A stretch of DNA of 64,000 nucleotides from Nannochloropsis salina CCMP1776. Taxonomy: Eukaryota; Sar; Eustigmatophyceae; Eustigmatales; Monodopsidaceae. Shown in pieces: positions 54,225 to 64,000 of this stretch (within the stretch, counting starts at the first letter, position 1; every line of letters starts with the position of its first letter). The position numbers were made by a program, and so were the translations under genes. A model generated the notes under the pieces. It saw only the letters and a program-made list of their open reading frames with translations. It did not search any database and was not told where the DNA came from. The stretch spans positions 193,071 to 257,070 of the forward strand of contig SDOX01000145.1 of assembly GCA_004565275.1 (NCBI GenBank). Direction: 5' to 3'.

Positions 54225-56069
54225 TCACAAATACTCCTGTAGGAATTCTTTGAAGAGATCTTCCTTCAAATCCGTCACCACATGCCGCAAGACGTTCTTA
54301 CGTAATTCGGCATACAGCAATTTGCTCGTCCTCCTCTTCTTGCAGCTGGGAAACTCCAAACTTGCTTTCTCGACGTGCCGCTTCTTAGGGCGTTTATCGT
54401 GATGCTTCTCTACCTGTTGGTGAAAAATGAGCCCTAATTTACCCCTCCGCCGCCGACCGTTGTGCAGAAGAGAGCCTGGTCCAAGGGCGGGGGGATTGAG
54501 ACTGGATATCATGCCGAGTTGAAGCTTGCGCCTGAAGTAGACAAAACGCAGGGCCACCGGGTCTTGCACATTGATGAGAGCCAGGAGCCTCGCCAAGTCC
54601 CCGTCGTTGGCAGCCTTGGATGCCTCTGCCTGTCGAGGGCTCGCGGCGACAGGCTCCTTGCCACCTCGACTGAGAGAAATGCTCGCAGCGCTGCCAGCCC
54701 CGACATTGCCAGTCGCGTCATCCTGGACCTCGAGGAGGGATCCGGCCAGGGTCTGTGGAGGCAGCAGAGTTGGAAGGGCAGGCTTCACGTGCGTGCCGAT
54801 GTCGGCAATCTCACGGCCATCCATGTCAACCCAGCGGGTAACGCTCGGTCTTCCATCCACACACAGCAATATGCGCCGTCGGCTCCTTTGAATCTCTATG
54901 GCCGTTGCATCCCACCACTTCCGCTCCTGCGGGTCTTCTGGAGACGGCAGCGTTGCAGCCGCGCTCGTCGAGCCTGCCGCCATGGGCCCGGCCGCTGTTG
55001 CCAGGATCTCCACATGACTGCCCACTGACAACGTCTCGCGCCATGCCGGCACTACTGAGTAGGCGGGCAGCACGCGAAACGAGTCTAAGGACAGGTCCTC
55101 GTCAAAGCGGCGGCCCCAGCTCAAATAGCTAACCCGTACCCCCCTCTCGAACGTCCCGACCACCTCGGCTTCATACCATCGATAGTCGCAGTCACGGGCG
55201 TCCACCCTGCTCCCGACCTTTAGCGATGCCTTCCACTCTTCGAAGAGCCCGTGTTGTGTGGTCAAGTCCAGCCATGGCCGGCACCTGTCATCGTTCTGCA
55301 TCAGTGCTTGAGACAGAGCGGTCCTCAAGATATCCAACGCATCAGCCCGGGGTGTGCCAAACATGCCCATCCTCTCCGTAGCCCATGCAGCATCCCAAAA
55401 GCCATACAGTGACTCCACCTTGTCCGCATTCGCCCCCGCGGCCAGCAGGGTAGTGGCGCCCACTAAGTCTCGGCGATCCAAAGCATAGCACAATGCAGTC
55501 AGGCCGCCCTCGGCTGGCTGGTCAATGTCAAACACTTTAGCGTCTAACACGTGTTGTAAAATGGTGGGATGGCCCGAGGAAGCAGCACCGTGCAGGATGG
55601 AGCGCCCTCTAGCATCAGCGCGGGTCCATTCCGAGGAGAAGGCAGCAGCAGAAGACAGGGATGTAAAGGACGACAATAGTTTTGCTGGGATGAGGGCACA
55701 CAGTCGATGAGCTTCCGCTTCAAACTCAGCTGCATTTCCGGAGAAGGAAGCACGGAGCAAGCCTGATATTCCAATGCTTCTGCGCTCCATTGACGTGAGA
55801 AGGGCTGTGGGCGTCAGAGGTGTGGGTGAAGTTGTATCGACCTGAGGAGCACGACAACCTGCTGGGCGGGCCGCTGAGTCCTTAATGCAAGCCCGCGTTT
55901 TGTTGCCCTGAAAACCTATTTCTGAAACAGCATTGGGTGTCTCACACGCAGACGGGCCGTTGTCGTGTCTGCCCCGTCGGCTGCGTCGAAGTTTGGGGGG
56001 GCAAGGTTGAGAGAAAGATGTCACCGAGCGCTTCCGCTTCGATACACCTTCAAGGGACACAGCCCTCAT
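54225..56069 (-). CDS. Ankyrin-repeat protein with tudor/agenet-like modules, unknown function
   Basis: Intronless, 614 residues; no named family recognised. The N-terminus has a basic nuclear-localisation-like stretch (SKRKRSV, KLRRSRRGRHD). Residues about 150-215 read as ankyrin repeats (DARGRSILHGAASSGHPTIL, GGLTALCYALDRRDLVGATT, LLAAGANADK). Two SH3-like barrels follow: VGSRVDARDCDYRWYEAEVV, VRVSYLSWGRRFDEDLSLDS at about 290-350, and a second (VGSHVEIL, then WWDATAIEIQ, RWVDMDGREI). Such modules read methylated histones or bind nucleic acid. The C-terminus is Lys/Arg-rich (KHHDKRPKKRHVEKA). Inferred to be a nuclear/chromatin protein. Confidence 0.75.
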   Translation of the reverse strand: MRAVSLEGVSKRKRSVTSFSQPCPPKLRRSRRGRHDNGPSACETPNAVSEIGFQGNKTRACIKDSAARPAGCRAPQVDTTSPTPLTPTALLTSMERRSIGISGLLRASFSGNAAEFEAEAHRLCALIPAKLLSSFTSLSSAAAFSSEWTRADARGRSILHGAASSGHPTILQHVLDAKVFDIDQPAEGGLTALCYALDRRDLVGATTLLAAGANADKVESLYGFWDAAWATERMGMFGTPRADALDILRTALSQALMQNDDRCRPWLDLTTQHGLFEEWKASLKVGSRVDARDCDYRWYEAEVVGTFERGVRVSYLSWGRRFDEDLSLDSFRVLPAYSVVPAWRETLSVGSHVEILATAAGPMAAGSTSAAATLPSPEDPQERKWWDATAIEIQRSRRRILLCVDGRPSVTRWVDMDGREIADIGTHVKPALPTLLPPQTLAGSLLEVQDDATGNVGAGSAASISLSRGGKEPVAASPRQAEASKAANDGDLARLLALINVQDPVALRFVYFRRKLQLGMISSLNPPALGPGSLLHNGRRRRGKLGLIFHQQVEKHHDKRPKKRHVEKASLEFPSCKKRRTSKLLYAELRKNVLRHVVTDLKEDLFKEFLQEYL

Positions 56070-57037
56070 CCGTATCGTCAGGTATTGTGCCTGGTTTAAT
56101 AGTTAGAGAACGGTAGTGATGGAAATTAAATGATAATCGCCACATATAGTGGATCTAGGTGGCGTCTTTCTTGTGCTCCCAGCAGGTGAGACGACGCTTA
56201 TTCGACCCGCAACGGGCGTTGAAAGAAAGTGATGAAAATGCTTCGGATTGGAAACCAAACCGTCCATTTCACAAAATACATCAAATAACCTTGAAAAGGC
56301 ATGCGCGTGACACTCGTGGACTGCGGGCGGGGACGTAAAGGAGAGGCCCCACAACATAGGAGCTCGCGGCGTGGAAGGCGGGGCTTGCCGTTATTTTTTG
56401 AATTTCGGGTCCACCTCCTCTCCTCCGGCACTTTTGAGGCCCCAGACCTCATCATTCCCGGCCTCGCACCCTTCTAGGCGCCTTCCGTCATCCTACATGA
56501 CGCTGGGGGCGTAGCCTGAGGGGGCCTTCGCGTCCCTTCCTTCCCGACGCTCGGGATCTGAACGGAGCTGCCCTGCCCGCTTGATGTGACGTAAGTGAGA
56601 GCTGCGAGCATCATGCTATTCTACACTTTCCTTCTTCTTGAAGTCAGACACGATGTTCGCGGAACAAGCCCTGGTATCTGTGGTACCATAACCTCCATCA
56701 TACCTGGAGATCCTGGTGCCTTCGTACCTCATCATACATTAGTAAGGATTGTTGTTGTGCGCGGCCTCATCAAATGTGAAAGTCGGCGATGCTCAATGCG
56801 CGAAAAAGAGTGCACCGGGTGCTCAAGCCAGACCTCCCTCCTTCCACTCACGCCTTTGCCACACTATTGTCACGCTTTGACGGTTCGTTTTCTCTACACA
56901 ACTTCTTGCATTACATGATTGCAGGGACACCTGACCCATTTTCGGGCTTTGCCCCGACAAGTGCGATGTCACCAACCTCCTTCTCGTCTCCCTCATCGTT
57001 GTCCTCAGCTTCCTCACTGGTGGCCTCACCATGCACA
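56070..57037. promoter_or_regulatory. Divergent region between ankyrin-protein and NAD(P)-binding-protein genes
   Basis: No supported gene. Short plus-strand frames (56595-56918 and 56789 onward) are not protein-like. An ATG at 57031, out of frame with the next gene start, would make a minimal upstream reading frame. Confidence 0.4.
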
Positions 57038-59076
57038 ATGTACCTCCTTAGAGTGATCACTGCTCTTTTCATTCTCTGCCTTCTTCCGAGCCAATGTGGT
57101 GCCTGGTCCTCTTCTTTTTTACCTGTTGTTCGGGTAAGACTTCTCTCAGGATGTCTTGAAGCTTTTGCTAGGAGACCAGTATTCTTGACAACGTCTCCCA
57201 ACTCCCACAGCGTCCGCCACGCTTCGTTAATGAATCTTCCTGTGTACTTGGTGCTATGTCATGAATGGTTGCTAATAATTCATATTCTTCATTCGACTGC
57301 TTCTCTCGTCAGAGCCGCACCACCCCGTGGCGAGCTTCGGACATCTCTCGCACACTGTGTATGAAAGTTCAGTGGGACCCATACACAGGCCAATTCATCG
57401 ACCTAGGAGATGATGCGGAAGAGATCGGCGTCCCATCCCGTACCCCGTTTTCCTCCGCATCCAGTGGCCCGGGAGAGGAGCCGAACAAAGCGACGGGCCT
57501 GAAGGCGGAGGACCTGAAGGGAGTGGGAGGCAGTGTCGGGAAAGTTAACGCCTACATCGCACAGAAATTGATGGAATCCCCTATAGAGGAAAGTTCAGTA
57601 ATAGTGGATGCCCTACTACAGGTGCGAAGGAGGTGGACGGTTTGCATGCGGGGGCGTGCGGGCTGTCTTGAAGCCCTTTCTCAAGCTCACCGTCCTCTCT
57701 TTTGCCCCTCGTCGGCTCGAAAAGATGGACCATGCCCATGGTTTTAGAATGATCAGCTCATCATGCAGCTTCCCCTTCTGATCAACCCCCAGGACCTAGA
57801 AGACCTAGGGTTGGCCGAGGGGGAGGAGGCGACCTGGCCCGAGATCACTGAGAGCATGCAGTCTGTCCTCCGCAACGAGCAGGCAGCAGCCTTGGAGACG
57901 GTCAGGCGGAACGTGGATTTAACTCGAGCTACGACGGTTCTGATCCACTCTAAAGACAGTGGGTTGGCGCCCGTCTTGCGGGATGCATTGAAGGCGCGGG
58001 GGGGAGCATCCAGGAGTGTGACGGTGGGGGAGGAGGGGGGGCGGTTGGAAGAGCAGCTCAAGGGAGCGGCCGTCCTTGTCCTGTTGCCGGACGGGGCTAA
58101 ACTCTTGCCCTTTGGAGGCGGGGGGGCAGGGGGCGCGGTAGGAGGGATGTTGGATGCAACCAAGGTTGAGCAAATGATAACGACAGCGGCAGAAGCGGGC
58201 GAGCTCAGACACGTCATCTACCTCTCAAGCCTGGGTTCGGAGAGAGCAGCGTTCCAGTTCTCGCTTGACAGCATGAGCGGGGCTCTCGAGAAGAAGAAGG
58301 CGGTGGAGCAGAGTGTTCGCCGGCTGAGCAAGATGCTGGGGTTTAATTTCTCCATCATCCGCGTGGGAAGCTTGGGTCCGGGCAATGCGGGGGAGCAGGC
58401 CCTCTCTCTCGAGCCGGGAGACCCCTTCTCGGCAGGTCAGACCAACTGGCCGACGGCGGCCCAGGCGGTGGTACAGTCCATGGCTCTACCCTCCGCATTG
58501 AACGCCTCTTTCTCCGTGGTCAACTGCAAGGGGAAGGAGGCGCCTGTCGACGACGACTGGAGAGACAGCCTCCTGAAGGTGGTGGGGCCCGAGGTCCTCC
58601 GTCTCACCTTCCGCGCCGCCCCTGTCGCGGACATGCGCATGTCCCTGCGGGCATGGGCTTTGCAGTTCATGGAGGGAGAAAGGAAGCTGACCACTAAAGT
58701 GTTCGCCGTCAGGACCCCTTTAGGCGCCAAGATCTACTTTCTTCCGTCCATGCAGAACCTAGGGCCCGGCTTCAGGGAGGAGAAAGCCATCGAGAAGGCG
58801 AGGATGAAGGGAGAGGCCTCGCTGGGAGGCCAGAAACCGACGCGACCCATCCTGGAGGGGGGGTTAGAGGTATGCGTGGAGGAGGTTGGGAAGGAAGGAG
58901 GACGAGAGGCAGGGAAAAAAAGGGTACGAGTGCGGAGGATTGCTATGGAGGAAGGAACAGTGGTGAAGGCAATGTCGGAGAGGGAGCTTCTCGAGAGTCT
59001 GAAGGCGGAGGTCGAGAGTACGGAGAAGATGGCCGCGGAGGGGCGAAGCGTGGGGGGAGGGGCGGCTCCGGTCTAG
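57038..59076 (+). CDS. Plastid-leader NAD(P)-binding (atypical SDR/NmrA-like) protein
   Basis: Three exons (57038-57133, 57313-57621, 57757-59076) give 574 residues. Exon 1 encodes a signal peptide, MYLLRVITALFILCLLPSQC, ending CGA before WSSSFLPVVR: a plastid leader with W at the junction. A low-complexity segment (to about residue 130) precedes a Rossmann-like domain: TTVLIHSKDSGLAPVLRDAL with a degenerate glycine motif, GAAVLVLLPD, HVIYLSSLGS (strand with Ser in the SDR position), and GFNFSIIRVGSLGPGNAG. The C-terminal half (LKVVGPEVLRLTFRAAPVAD) is not recognised and ends in a charged helix. Reaction unknown; a plastid oxidoreductase or RNA/protein-binding SDR relative is possible. Confidence 0.8.
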
Positions 59077-59552
59077 CCCATGCTGACGAGGCTGCAGGTC
59101 AGAGGGACGGAGACCAGATGAATAAGGCTGTGGATGACGCCATCGCGAGCCCCAGCTTCTGCCGTGTTTAGTAGCATTTTTAGGGCCCTTTCCTGGTTTG
59201 CCGCGTCTCCTTTCGCTTATTTTCTTCCTTACTTCAATTGTATGAGGATAATGTCGCGAGCAGCCAAGCACGGCTGTAGCTGAGTCGGACAACTAGCGTA
59301 AAGGGGCGACTTGTCCATAGTTCAGAAGAATCAGGAACATAGATCCAAACTTGAGCTCTAACCCTCTGAGGAGCATCGCTGCCTTTTTTTTCTTATACAC
59401 AACGTTTCAAGTTCTTTATACAACCCCCAAGTCCCACGAGAAGAGCCATGCCTCTCAATCACGCAACCGCGGCCCTTGACTACAATGCCGCCTCCGGCTT
59501 CTATCCTACTTCTCCTATATCGCACACCGTGTGGACGACCGGACATCTACCC
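59077..59552. other. Intergenic, convergent 3' ends, no gene seen
   Basis: It lies between the NAD(P)-binding-protein stop and the ALG14 stop. A tRNA A-box-like string at 59274-59285 was considered and rejected because no B box follows. Confidence 0.4.
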
Positions 59553-60287
59553 TCAGCAAAGCTGGCCCAGGTACTCGGCCTGAGGGTATTTGTCTCGCAG
59601 GCCCGGCCATTGTACCAGGAATCTGTCTGCCGCCCAGTAAAGAAGCTTGCCAGTCAAGGATAAGGTTGTCACCCGACAGAAAGACTCGACAAATATTATC
59701 TTCACATGCTTCACGCCCAGAAAGCGAAGGATATAACCGGCTGCGCATATAGGGATGCAAGTCCCAGGGCCATTACAGAGGATGACGTCGGGCTGCAGTC
59801 GCGCAACCAGGGCCACGGAAGCCGCCAGCGCCCGGAGCGTCGTCAGAGGGGTAGTAAGCCATGACTGTCCGACGGAACGGGAGCGAGGTACAGTCAAAAC
59901 GGAGTCAGGTTTGGAAAATGAGACCGATGAAGATGGAAACTCCGAGGGAGGTGGAAGTGCTGCCTTGACCATCCCTTCACTGCGGGCATCTGACTCGGCC
60001 CGGACAAAGACGAGGGGGCGGTAGCGCAGGGGTTCCAGACCCTGAAGCATCGTCAGCATCTCCTTGGTGTGTCCTCCCGAACCCAAAACCACGAGCAAAG
60101 CTGCTGGTGTTGTTCGCACATGCTGTTTCGTGACGGAGGGCGGTGTTACGCGTGCGTTGGTGACGCGGTTGGGGAGAACGACGTACAAGCGGAATGCGAG
60201 GAGCGCGGAAACGATGCACAGGACGTAGATGGCAGCGAAAATTGCGAGAGTACGTGCGAATGATTCTTGCAGGTCCAGAATAGCCAT
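59553..60287 (-). CDS. ALG14: ALG14, membrane subunit of UDP-GlcNAc transferase
   Basis: Intronless, 244 residues. ALG14 anchors the catalytic ALG13 at the ER for the second step of dolichol-linked oligosaccharide synthesis. One N-terminal transmembrane helix (about 12-37) is followed by the family motif VVLGSGGHTKEMLTML at 67-82. LVFVRAESDARSEGMV, ILCNGPGTCIPICAAGYILR and KIIFVESFCRVTTLSLTGKL follow. The C-terminus ends YPQAEYLGQLC, near the GxL terminus of the family. ALG13 is not in this window. Confidence 0.93.
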   Translation of the reverse strand: MAILDLQESFARTLAIFAAIYVLCIVSALLAFRLYVVLPNRVTNARVTPPSVTKQHVRTTPAALLVVLGSGGHTKEMLTMLQGLEPLRYRPLVFVRAESDARSEGMVKAALPPPSEFPSSSVSFSKPDSVLTVPRSRSVGQSWLTTPLTTLRALAASVALVARLQPDVILCNGPGTCIPICAAGYILRFLGVKHVKIIFVESFCRVTTLSLTGKLLYWAADRFLVQWPGLRDKYPQAEYLGQLC

Positions 60288-60778
60288 CCCACCTTATTTT
60301 TCGTATGTTTTGATGTTGTCAGAGGTTGGCATGATAGATCGACCTTGGAGGTGAACGACGGATGGCATGTCAATCAGCTGCGACTCGCCGTCGCCCGCGT
60401 ATTATTCGGCCATCACTCTCCAAAAGTCCACGCTTTTTGACGTCAAAGCGCGGAAAGCACATGCAGTTCCATGGCAAGAGCTGTCAAAAGACGTGCCGAA
60501 AATGGTTCTTGCCCTGCCTTTCCAAGGGCTTTATGGATTGCCAAAGGAAGCATAAAGTATGCGCAACTTGAGGCTTTCTTGGCGATAATAGAAGCAAACC
60601 CTCACACACTATTATGCGCACCAATACGTGCACAGGCTGAGGTTTCAGGTGCTGTAAAACGTGACGAGGACGGCAACGCTGCCGCTAATTAATTTTGCCT
60701 TGTTGGGCAGTCCCCGCGGACTCACGCGACCTCGTCAAAGCCGTTGTGTCAACACTTGCCCCTGAAGGTCATCATAGC
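60288..60778. promoter_or_regulatory. Divergent promoter region (ALG14 / STK16-like kinase)
   Basis: It is a 491-base gap between divergent starts. The kinase frame is open back to 60695 without an ATG; a GGGCAG at 60705-60710 could be a 5' intron acceptor, leaving an upstream exon possible. Confidence 0.4.
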
Positions 60779-61984
60779 ATGCAGCAGTCTCTTGTTGCCT
60801 ACATCCACGCATTACTCGACGCATTCACAGCACTGCTCACTTGGCTGAGTGGATTGCTGTGGACGGAAATACTTGTTCTGGATGGAGGGCGCAAGGTGCG
60901 GATCGTCAAACAGCTTGCGGAGGGAGGCTTTGGGTACGTCTTCCTTGCTCAAGACAGACGTACAGGGGAGGCCTTCGCACTCAAGAGGATGCTTTGTCAG
61001 ACACAGGAGCAGCTATATGCGGTAAAGCGCGAAATGCTGTATCATCGGGAGTTTCAGCATCCTAATCTCCTTCCTTTAATTGACACGCATGTGCAGCAGC
61101 AGCACCGACCTCAGAGCGGCAGTACTGGTATCTACGTTTACCTTCTCTTTCCCTACCTTTCTGGTGGCTCACTACGAGACGAGATCGATAGGAGAATTCT
61201 GAGTCCTTTGTCAAGGAGAGGCATGCCAGGTGCGTGGCCGGAAGATCGCTTGATCCGGTTGTTCCGAGACATCTTGCTCGGGGTCCGCCACTTGCACGAG
61301 CACGAACCTGCCTTCGCACACCGGGACATCAAGCCAGAAAACGTGCTGTTGAAAGCAGATGGCCTGACACCGGTCCTGATTGACTTCGGATCGATGACCA
61401 TGGCAGACAGGACGGTGGGGGCCCGGGCCGAGGCCTTGATGGTGCAGGAGGAAGCGGCGCAACACTCCACATTACCCTACAGGGCGCCGGAGCTCTTCGA
61501 CGTGACCAGCAACGCGACCTTAGACGCGCGCGTGGACGTCTGGGCGTTGGGCTGCTTGTTATTTGCCCTGATGTTTGGGTACTCTCCCTTTGAAGTGGAG
61601 TTCGAAGAGCCTGGTGGACGGCATGCAGGAGGCCCAGGGGAGGGGCAGGGCGGTTCAAGACCACGCGTTGTGGAGTGCACCTTCCTGAGAGTTATTGGCA
61701 AGGTACCCTTTCCCACGAAGCACGCTTACTCGACACGACTGGTGGAAACTGTGGAATGGATTTTGGAGCAAAATCCGCGGAGACGACCCCACGTGACGGA
61801 GGTCCTGGGGAGGGTAGAGCAGTTGATGTCGAAGACGGAGGGTGCGGCGGAAATTGTCGCGCACGAGGATTGGAGAGACATCGAGGCGGGGCGCGTGGCT
61901 TTTAGTGCGGGGAGCAAGCTCAAGGGGAAAGAACAAGTGGCGGTGGAACTGGCCTCTTTGACCGGAGGAGGAGCTTGGCGATGA
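60779..61984 (+). CDS. STK16-like (NAK family) Ser/Thr protein kinase
   Basis: Intronless as called, 401 residues from the ATG at 60779. Kinase motifs: glycine loop EGGFGYVF at 48-55, K69 in FALKRM, HRDIKPENVLL (catalytic Asp), DFGSM (Mg-binding) and the activation segment with TLPYRAPELF, then DVWALGCLLFALMFGYSPFE. The DFGSM and LPYRAPELF forms and the insert before the APE motif (ARAEALMVQEEAAQHSTL) match STK16/MPSK1. STK16 acts at the Golgi/secretory pathway. Human STK16 is N-myristoylated; here the N-terminus is instead hydrophobic/amphipathic (YIHALLDAFTALLTWLSGLL) and has no Met-Gly. An upstream exon could change this. Confidence 0.88.
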   Translation: MQQSLVAYIHALLDAFTALLTWLSGLLWTEILVLDGGRKVRIVKQLAEGGFGYVFLAQDRRTGEAFALKRMLCQTQEQLYAVKREMLYHREFQHPNLLPLIDTHVQQQHRPQSGSTGIYVYLLFPYLSGGSLRDEIDRRILSPLSRRGMPGAWPEDRLIRLFRDILLGVRHLHEHEPAFAHRDIKPENVLLKADGLTPVLIDFGSMTMADRTVGARAEALMVQEEAAQHSTLPYRAPELFDVTSNATLDARVDVWALGCLLFALMFGYSPFEVEFEEPGGRHAGGPGEGQGGSRPRVVECTFLRVIGKVPFPTKHAYSTRLVETVEWILEQNPRRRPHVTEVLGRVEQLMSKTEGAAEIVAHEDWRDIEAGRVAFSAGSKLKGKEQVAVELASLTGGGAWR

Positions 61985-62597
61985 CGCAGGAGTGGACGAG
62001 GGGGGTATAAATAGGTCGCACGAGCGAAACCCATGAAATCTAAGGAAGTTGGAAATAGAAATACTGAGAATTAGGAAGCAGAAATGTGGAAAGGCTTTGA
62101 GAATTTCGATAAGAAGGTACACACGATGTTTCACACCGAAAAGTAATGTACAGGCGTGCGACAGGAGAATAAGCGCCTTACTTTCTGCTTCGGATTTTCT
62201 TTGCCTTGGGCTTTTCGCGCGGCTTTGGTAGATTCACATTTGAGATGTCCACGGATACTGTTGCCACATTCGTCTGTGCTACTTTGTACACCTGCCTTCT
62301 TTTTCCTGAGAGCTGTGCCCAATCGATGAACGGCCAGGCGTTTGGAGTCTGGTAGCTGAATGCATCTTCTTCACGGGGTGCATACCAAGCTCATTTGCTC
62401 TAGCAGACCTGGACCCTCTTCCTGATCTGGTCCCTGTCTGGCCCACCCAAAATTCTCCAATTGGTCTTTTCGTTGGCCTCATTACTTCGCTGATTTTGAC
62501 ATCGATGTGCTGCGTTGACGACACAGACATGGAGGCCAAGGGATCCCTGTCCTGGTCTACTAACTCCTTCTCCCTCCATCCGCCTTTTTCGCCCTCT
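61985..62597. other. Intergenic, convergent 3' ends; orphan TATA element
   Basis: GGTATAAATAGG at 62005-62016 is a TATA-like element directly behind the kinase stop. No open frame is supported here. Confidence 0.4.
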
Positions 62598-63934
62598 CTA
62601 GACCCCTTCATCTATGCCGTCAGCGACTACCACCGCACCGATGGACAAAAATATGACCAGTCCTGCCACAAAAGACACTTCCAAAATAACCCTCAGGTTG
62701 TTGGTGTTTTTCGGGTCCCTGTACTCGTGCTGGTTCTCCGTCGAGAAGGACAGGGGAATGACATCAACTCTTCGGAATCCCTGCGTGTTGCGCAACTGCT
62801 CGTTCTCTAAGCGGAAGACGCCCCAAAACATCCGTCGTAAGATTTCCATTACCATCAAGAAGGCATTTAGGTAAAGCGGCAGAGAAAAAAGGCCCCCCGA
62901 GCCGGGCGGGATCAAGGTGTTCACCCACAGGAAGCGCAAGAATAAATCGGCAACCATGGCGGAGTAGTACGGCACGTTACTCGAGCACATGCGCCGGTCG
63001 TTCAGAAACCCCTTGCTGGGTCGACCCAAACCCCAGTCCATGGTCACGTCCCACACATACGAGTAGAAGGTAGAGATAACTGTCACCATCACCCACACGA
63101 CGTCGTACGTGAGACTCGGATGCACCCGGCCACCCTTTCCCCCGCGCACGTGGTAGTAGACGTGGTGGAAGGCGCCGAAAAGGGTCACTGTCTGTGCCAT
63201 GGCGTACTTGGTCGCATTCAGCAAGTGTGGCCACCGGTTTCCCGTGTCGTAGAAGCGACGCAAGCACTGCATGAATCGCCACCAGTAGGGCAAGATCACT
63301 ATCACGGGGGCCAGCACCTTGCTGTACAGCACGCTAAGCTCCCAAGACGGGACCTCGTCCGGGGCCCCTCGGATGTCTCTTGTAAAGTCACCCGAGATCA
63401 CGTAGAAGGCGGACCAGGCCAGATCCAGCAGGACCTTGACCAAGGAAGTGAGCACATCTGCCACGACGGTATCCAGCAGCGTCACGCTGACAAGGGGGGC
63501 CACCACCACCCTGCCCACGATCCACCATATCCCTTTCCGCTGCTTCCACGGGAAAACAAGACAGTAGAGTGTGTACACAAGAAGGAAGATGGGGTAGAAG
63601 CCGGCAGGGATCCAATCTGGGAAGCCCCCCACCAGGACCTTGTAGTAAAGAAGCATGCAGGTTAGGTAGACGATGGACTCGTTCACAGCCTCGTCGAAGA
63701 TCTTCCTGGGAGAAGACACATTCTTCGGAGAGAGGTCAAGCAGGTACACAAAATTGATCCGAAGGTAGTTGCAGAAATGCTCGATGATGCCCCAGCACCA
63801 GTGCAAGAGGAGCAGGCCCCCGACGGCCCGAAAGACGGGGAAGGCCATCTTTGTCACGATGGTGGGTTTGCCAAACTTGGCTACTTGCACCACACAGTCC
63901 CACACTACCCAAAGTGCAAGGGTAGCGGCTACAC
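62598..63934 (-). CDS. EXS-domain protein (XPR1/SYG1-type), C-terminal part
   Basis: A single exon of 445 codons is visible; it begins at a TCCAG acceptor at 63935 in phase, so the gene continues upstream beyond the window edge and is partial. EXS domains occur at the C-terminus of XPR1/PHO1/SYG1 phosphate exporters and Erd1. Several hydrophobic segments alternate with conserved blocks: VILPYWWRFMQCLRRFYDTG, HLLNATKYAMAQTVTLFGAF, the WDVTMDWGLG signature, YYSAMVADLFLRFLWVNTL, MEILRRMFWGVFRLENEQLR, and FRRVDVIPLSF. The tail is hydrophobic (VAGLVIFLSIGAVVVADG). Whether an N-terminal SPX domain is present cannot be seen. Confidence 0.9.
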
Positions 63935-64000
63935 CTGGAGGAGAAGAAAAATAGAGGAGTATGGGAGGGAAGCTTAGGCCAGGTGGCGTGGGAAGGAGAA
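63935..64000 (-). other. Intron end of the EXS-domain gene at the window edge
   Basis: It shows a pyrimidine-rich minus-strand tract ending CTCCAG before the exon. No exon is seen in the last 66 bases. Confidence 0.6.

Noticed and set aside
59265-59340. tRNA-like string with an A-box match (TAGCTGAGTCGG)
   Set aside because: No B box, no cloverleaf pairing of the acceptor or T arm could be drawn.

Overview
The window is nuclear DNA of a photosynthetic eukaryote with a secondary plastid, most likely a GC-rich, compact heterokont (stramenopile) alga of the Nannochloropsis/eustigmatophyte type. The reasons are short GT-AG introns (about 100-270 bases in most genes), many intronless genes, close spacing of genes on both strands, and at least six proteins that begin with a signal peptide followed at once by an aromatic residue (F or W) and a basic, serine-rich stretch. 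That is the bipartite plastid leader typical of heterokonts. The species assignment is inference. I see 28 protein genes, no RNA gene, no mobile element and no CRISPR array.

Layout. 0-14 kb: plastid type I DnaJ (+), proteasome lid subunit Rpn3 (-), splicing factor SLU7 (+), mitochondrial succinyl-CoA ligase beta subunit (-), plastid-leader acyl-CoA/acyl-ACP synthetase (-). 14-25 kb: KRR1 (+), an ATG14-like autophagy protein (+), an unknown plastid-leader protein (-), an RGG protein with a PAM2-like motif (+), an archaeal-type YchF GTPase (+). 25-36 kb: an unusual zinc finger/F-box/cullin-like protein (-), RPS25 (-), a small methyltransferase (-), a plastid FdC2-like ferredoxin (+), LAS1 (-), an SLC35B1-type nucleotide-sugar transporter (-). 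36-48 kb: plastid-leader aldo/keto reductase (+), asparaginyl-tRNA synthetase with a glutathione-S-transferase-like N-terminus (-), UBE2S (-), a PH-domain protein with NPF motifs (+), HPRT (-). 48-64 kb: cullin-3 (+), APE2 (+), an ankyrin/tudor-like protein (-), a plastid-leader NAD(P)-binding protein (+), ALG14 (-), an STK16-like kinase (+), and the C-terminal part of an EXS-domain (XPR1/SYG1) transporter (-).

The genes do not form an operon or one pathway. Recurrent themes are ubiquitin/proteasome biology (Rpn3, the F-box protein, UBE2S, CUL3), ribosome biogenesis and translation (KRR1, LAS1, RPS25, AsnRS, PAM2 protein) and plastid-targeted metabolism. Many neighbours are divergent pairs sharing roughly 400-1400 bases, or convergent pairs whose stops lie 100-500 bases apart. 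Exon joins were chosen by GT/AG sites plus reading-frame continuity and family similarity recalled from memory. No alignment or transcript evidence was available.
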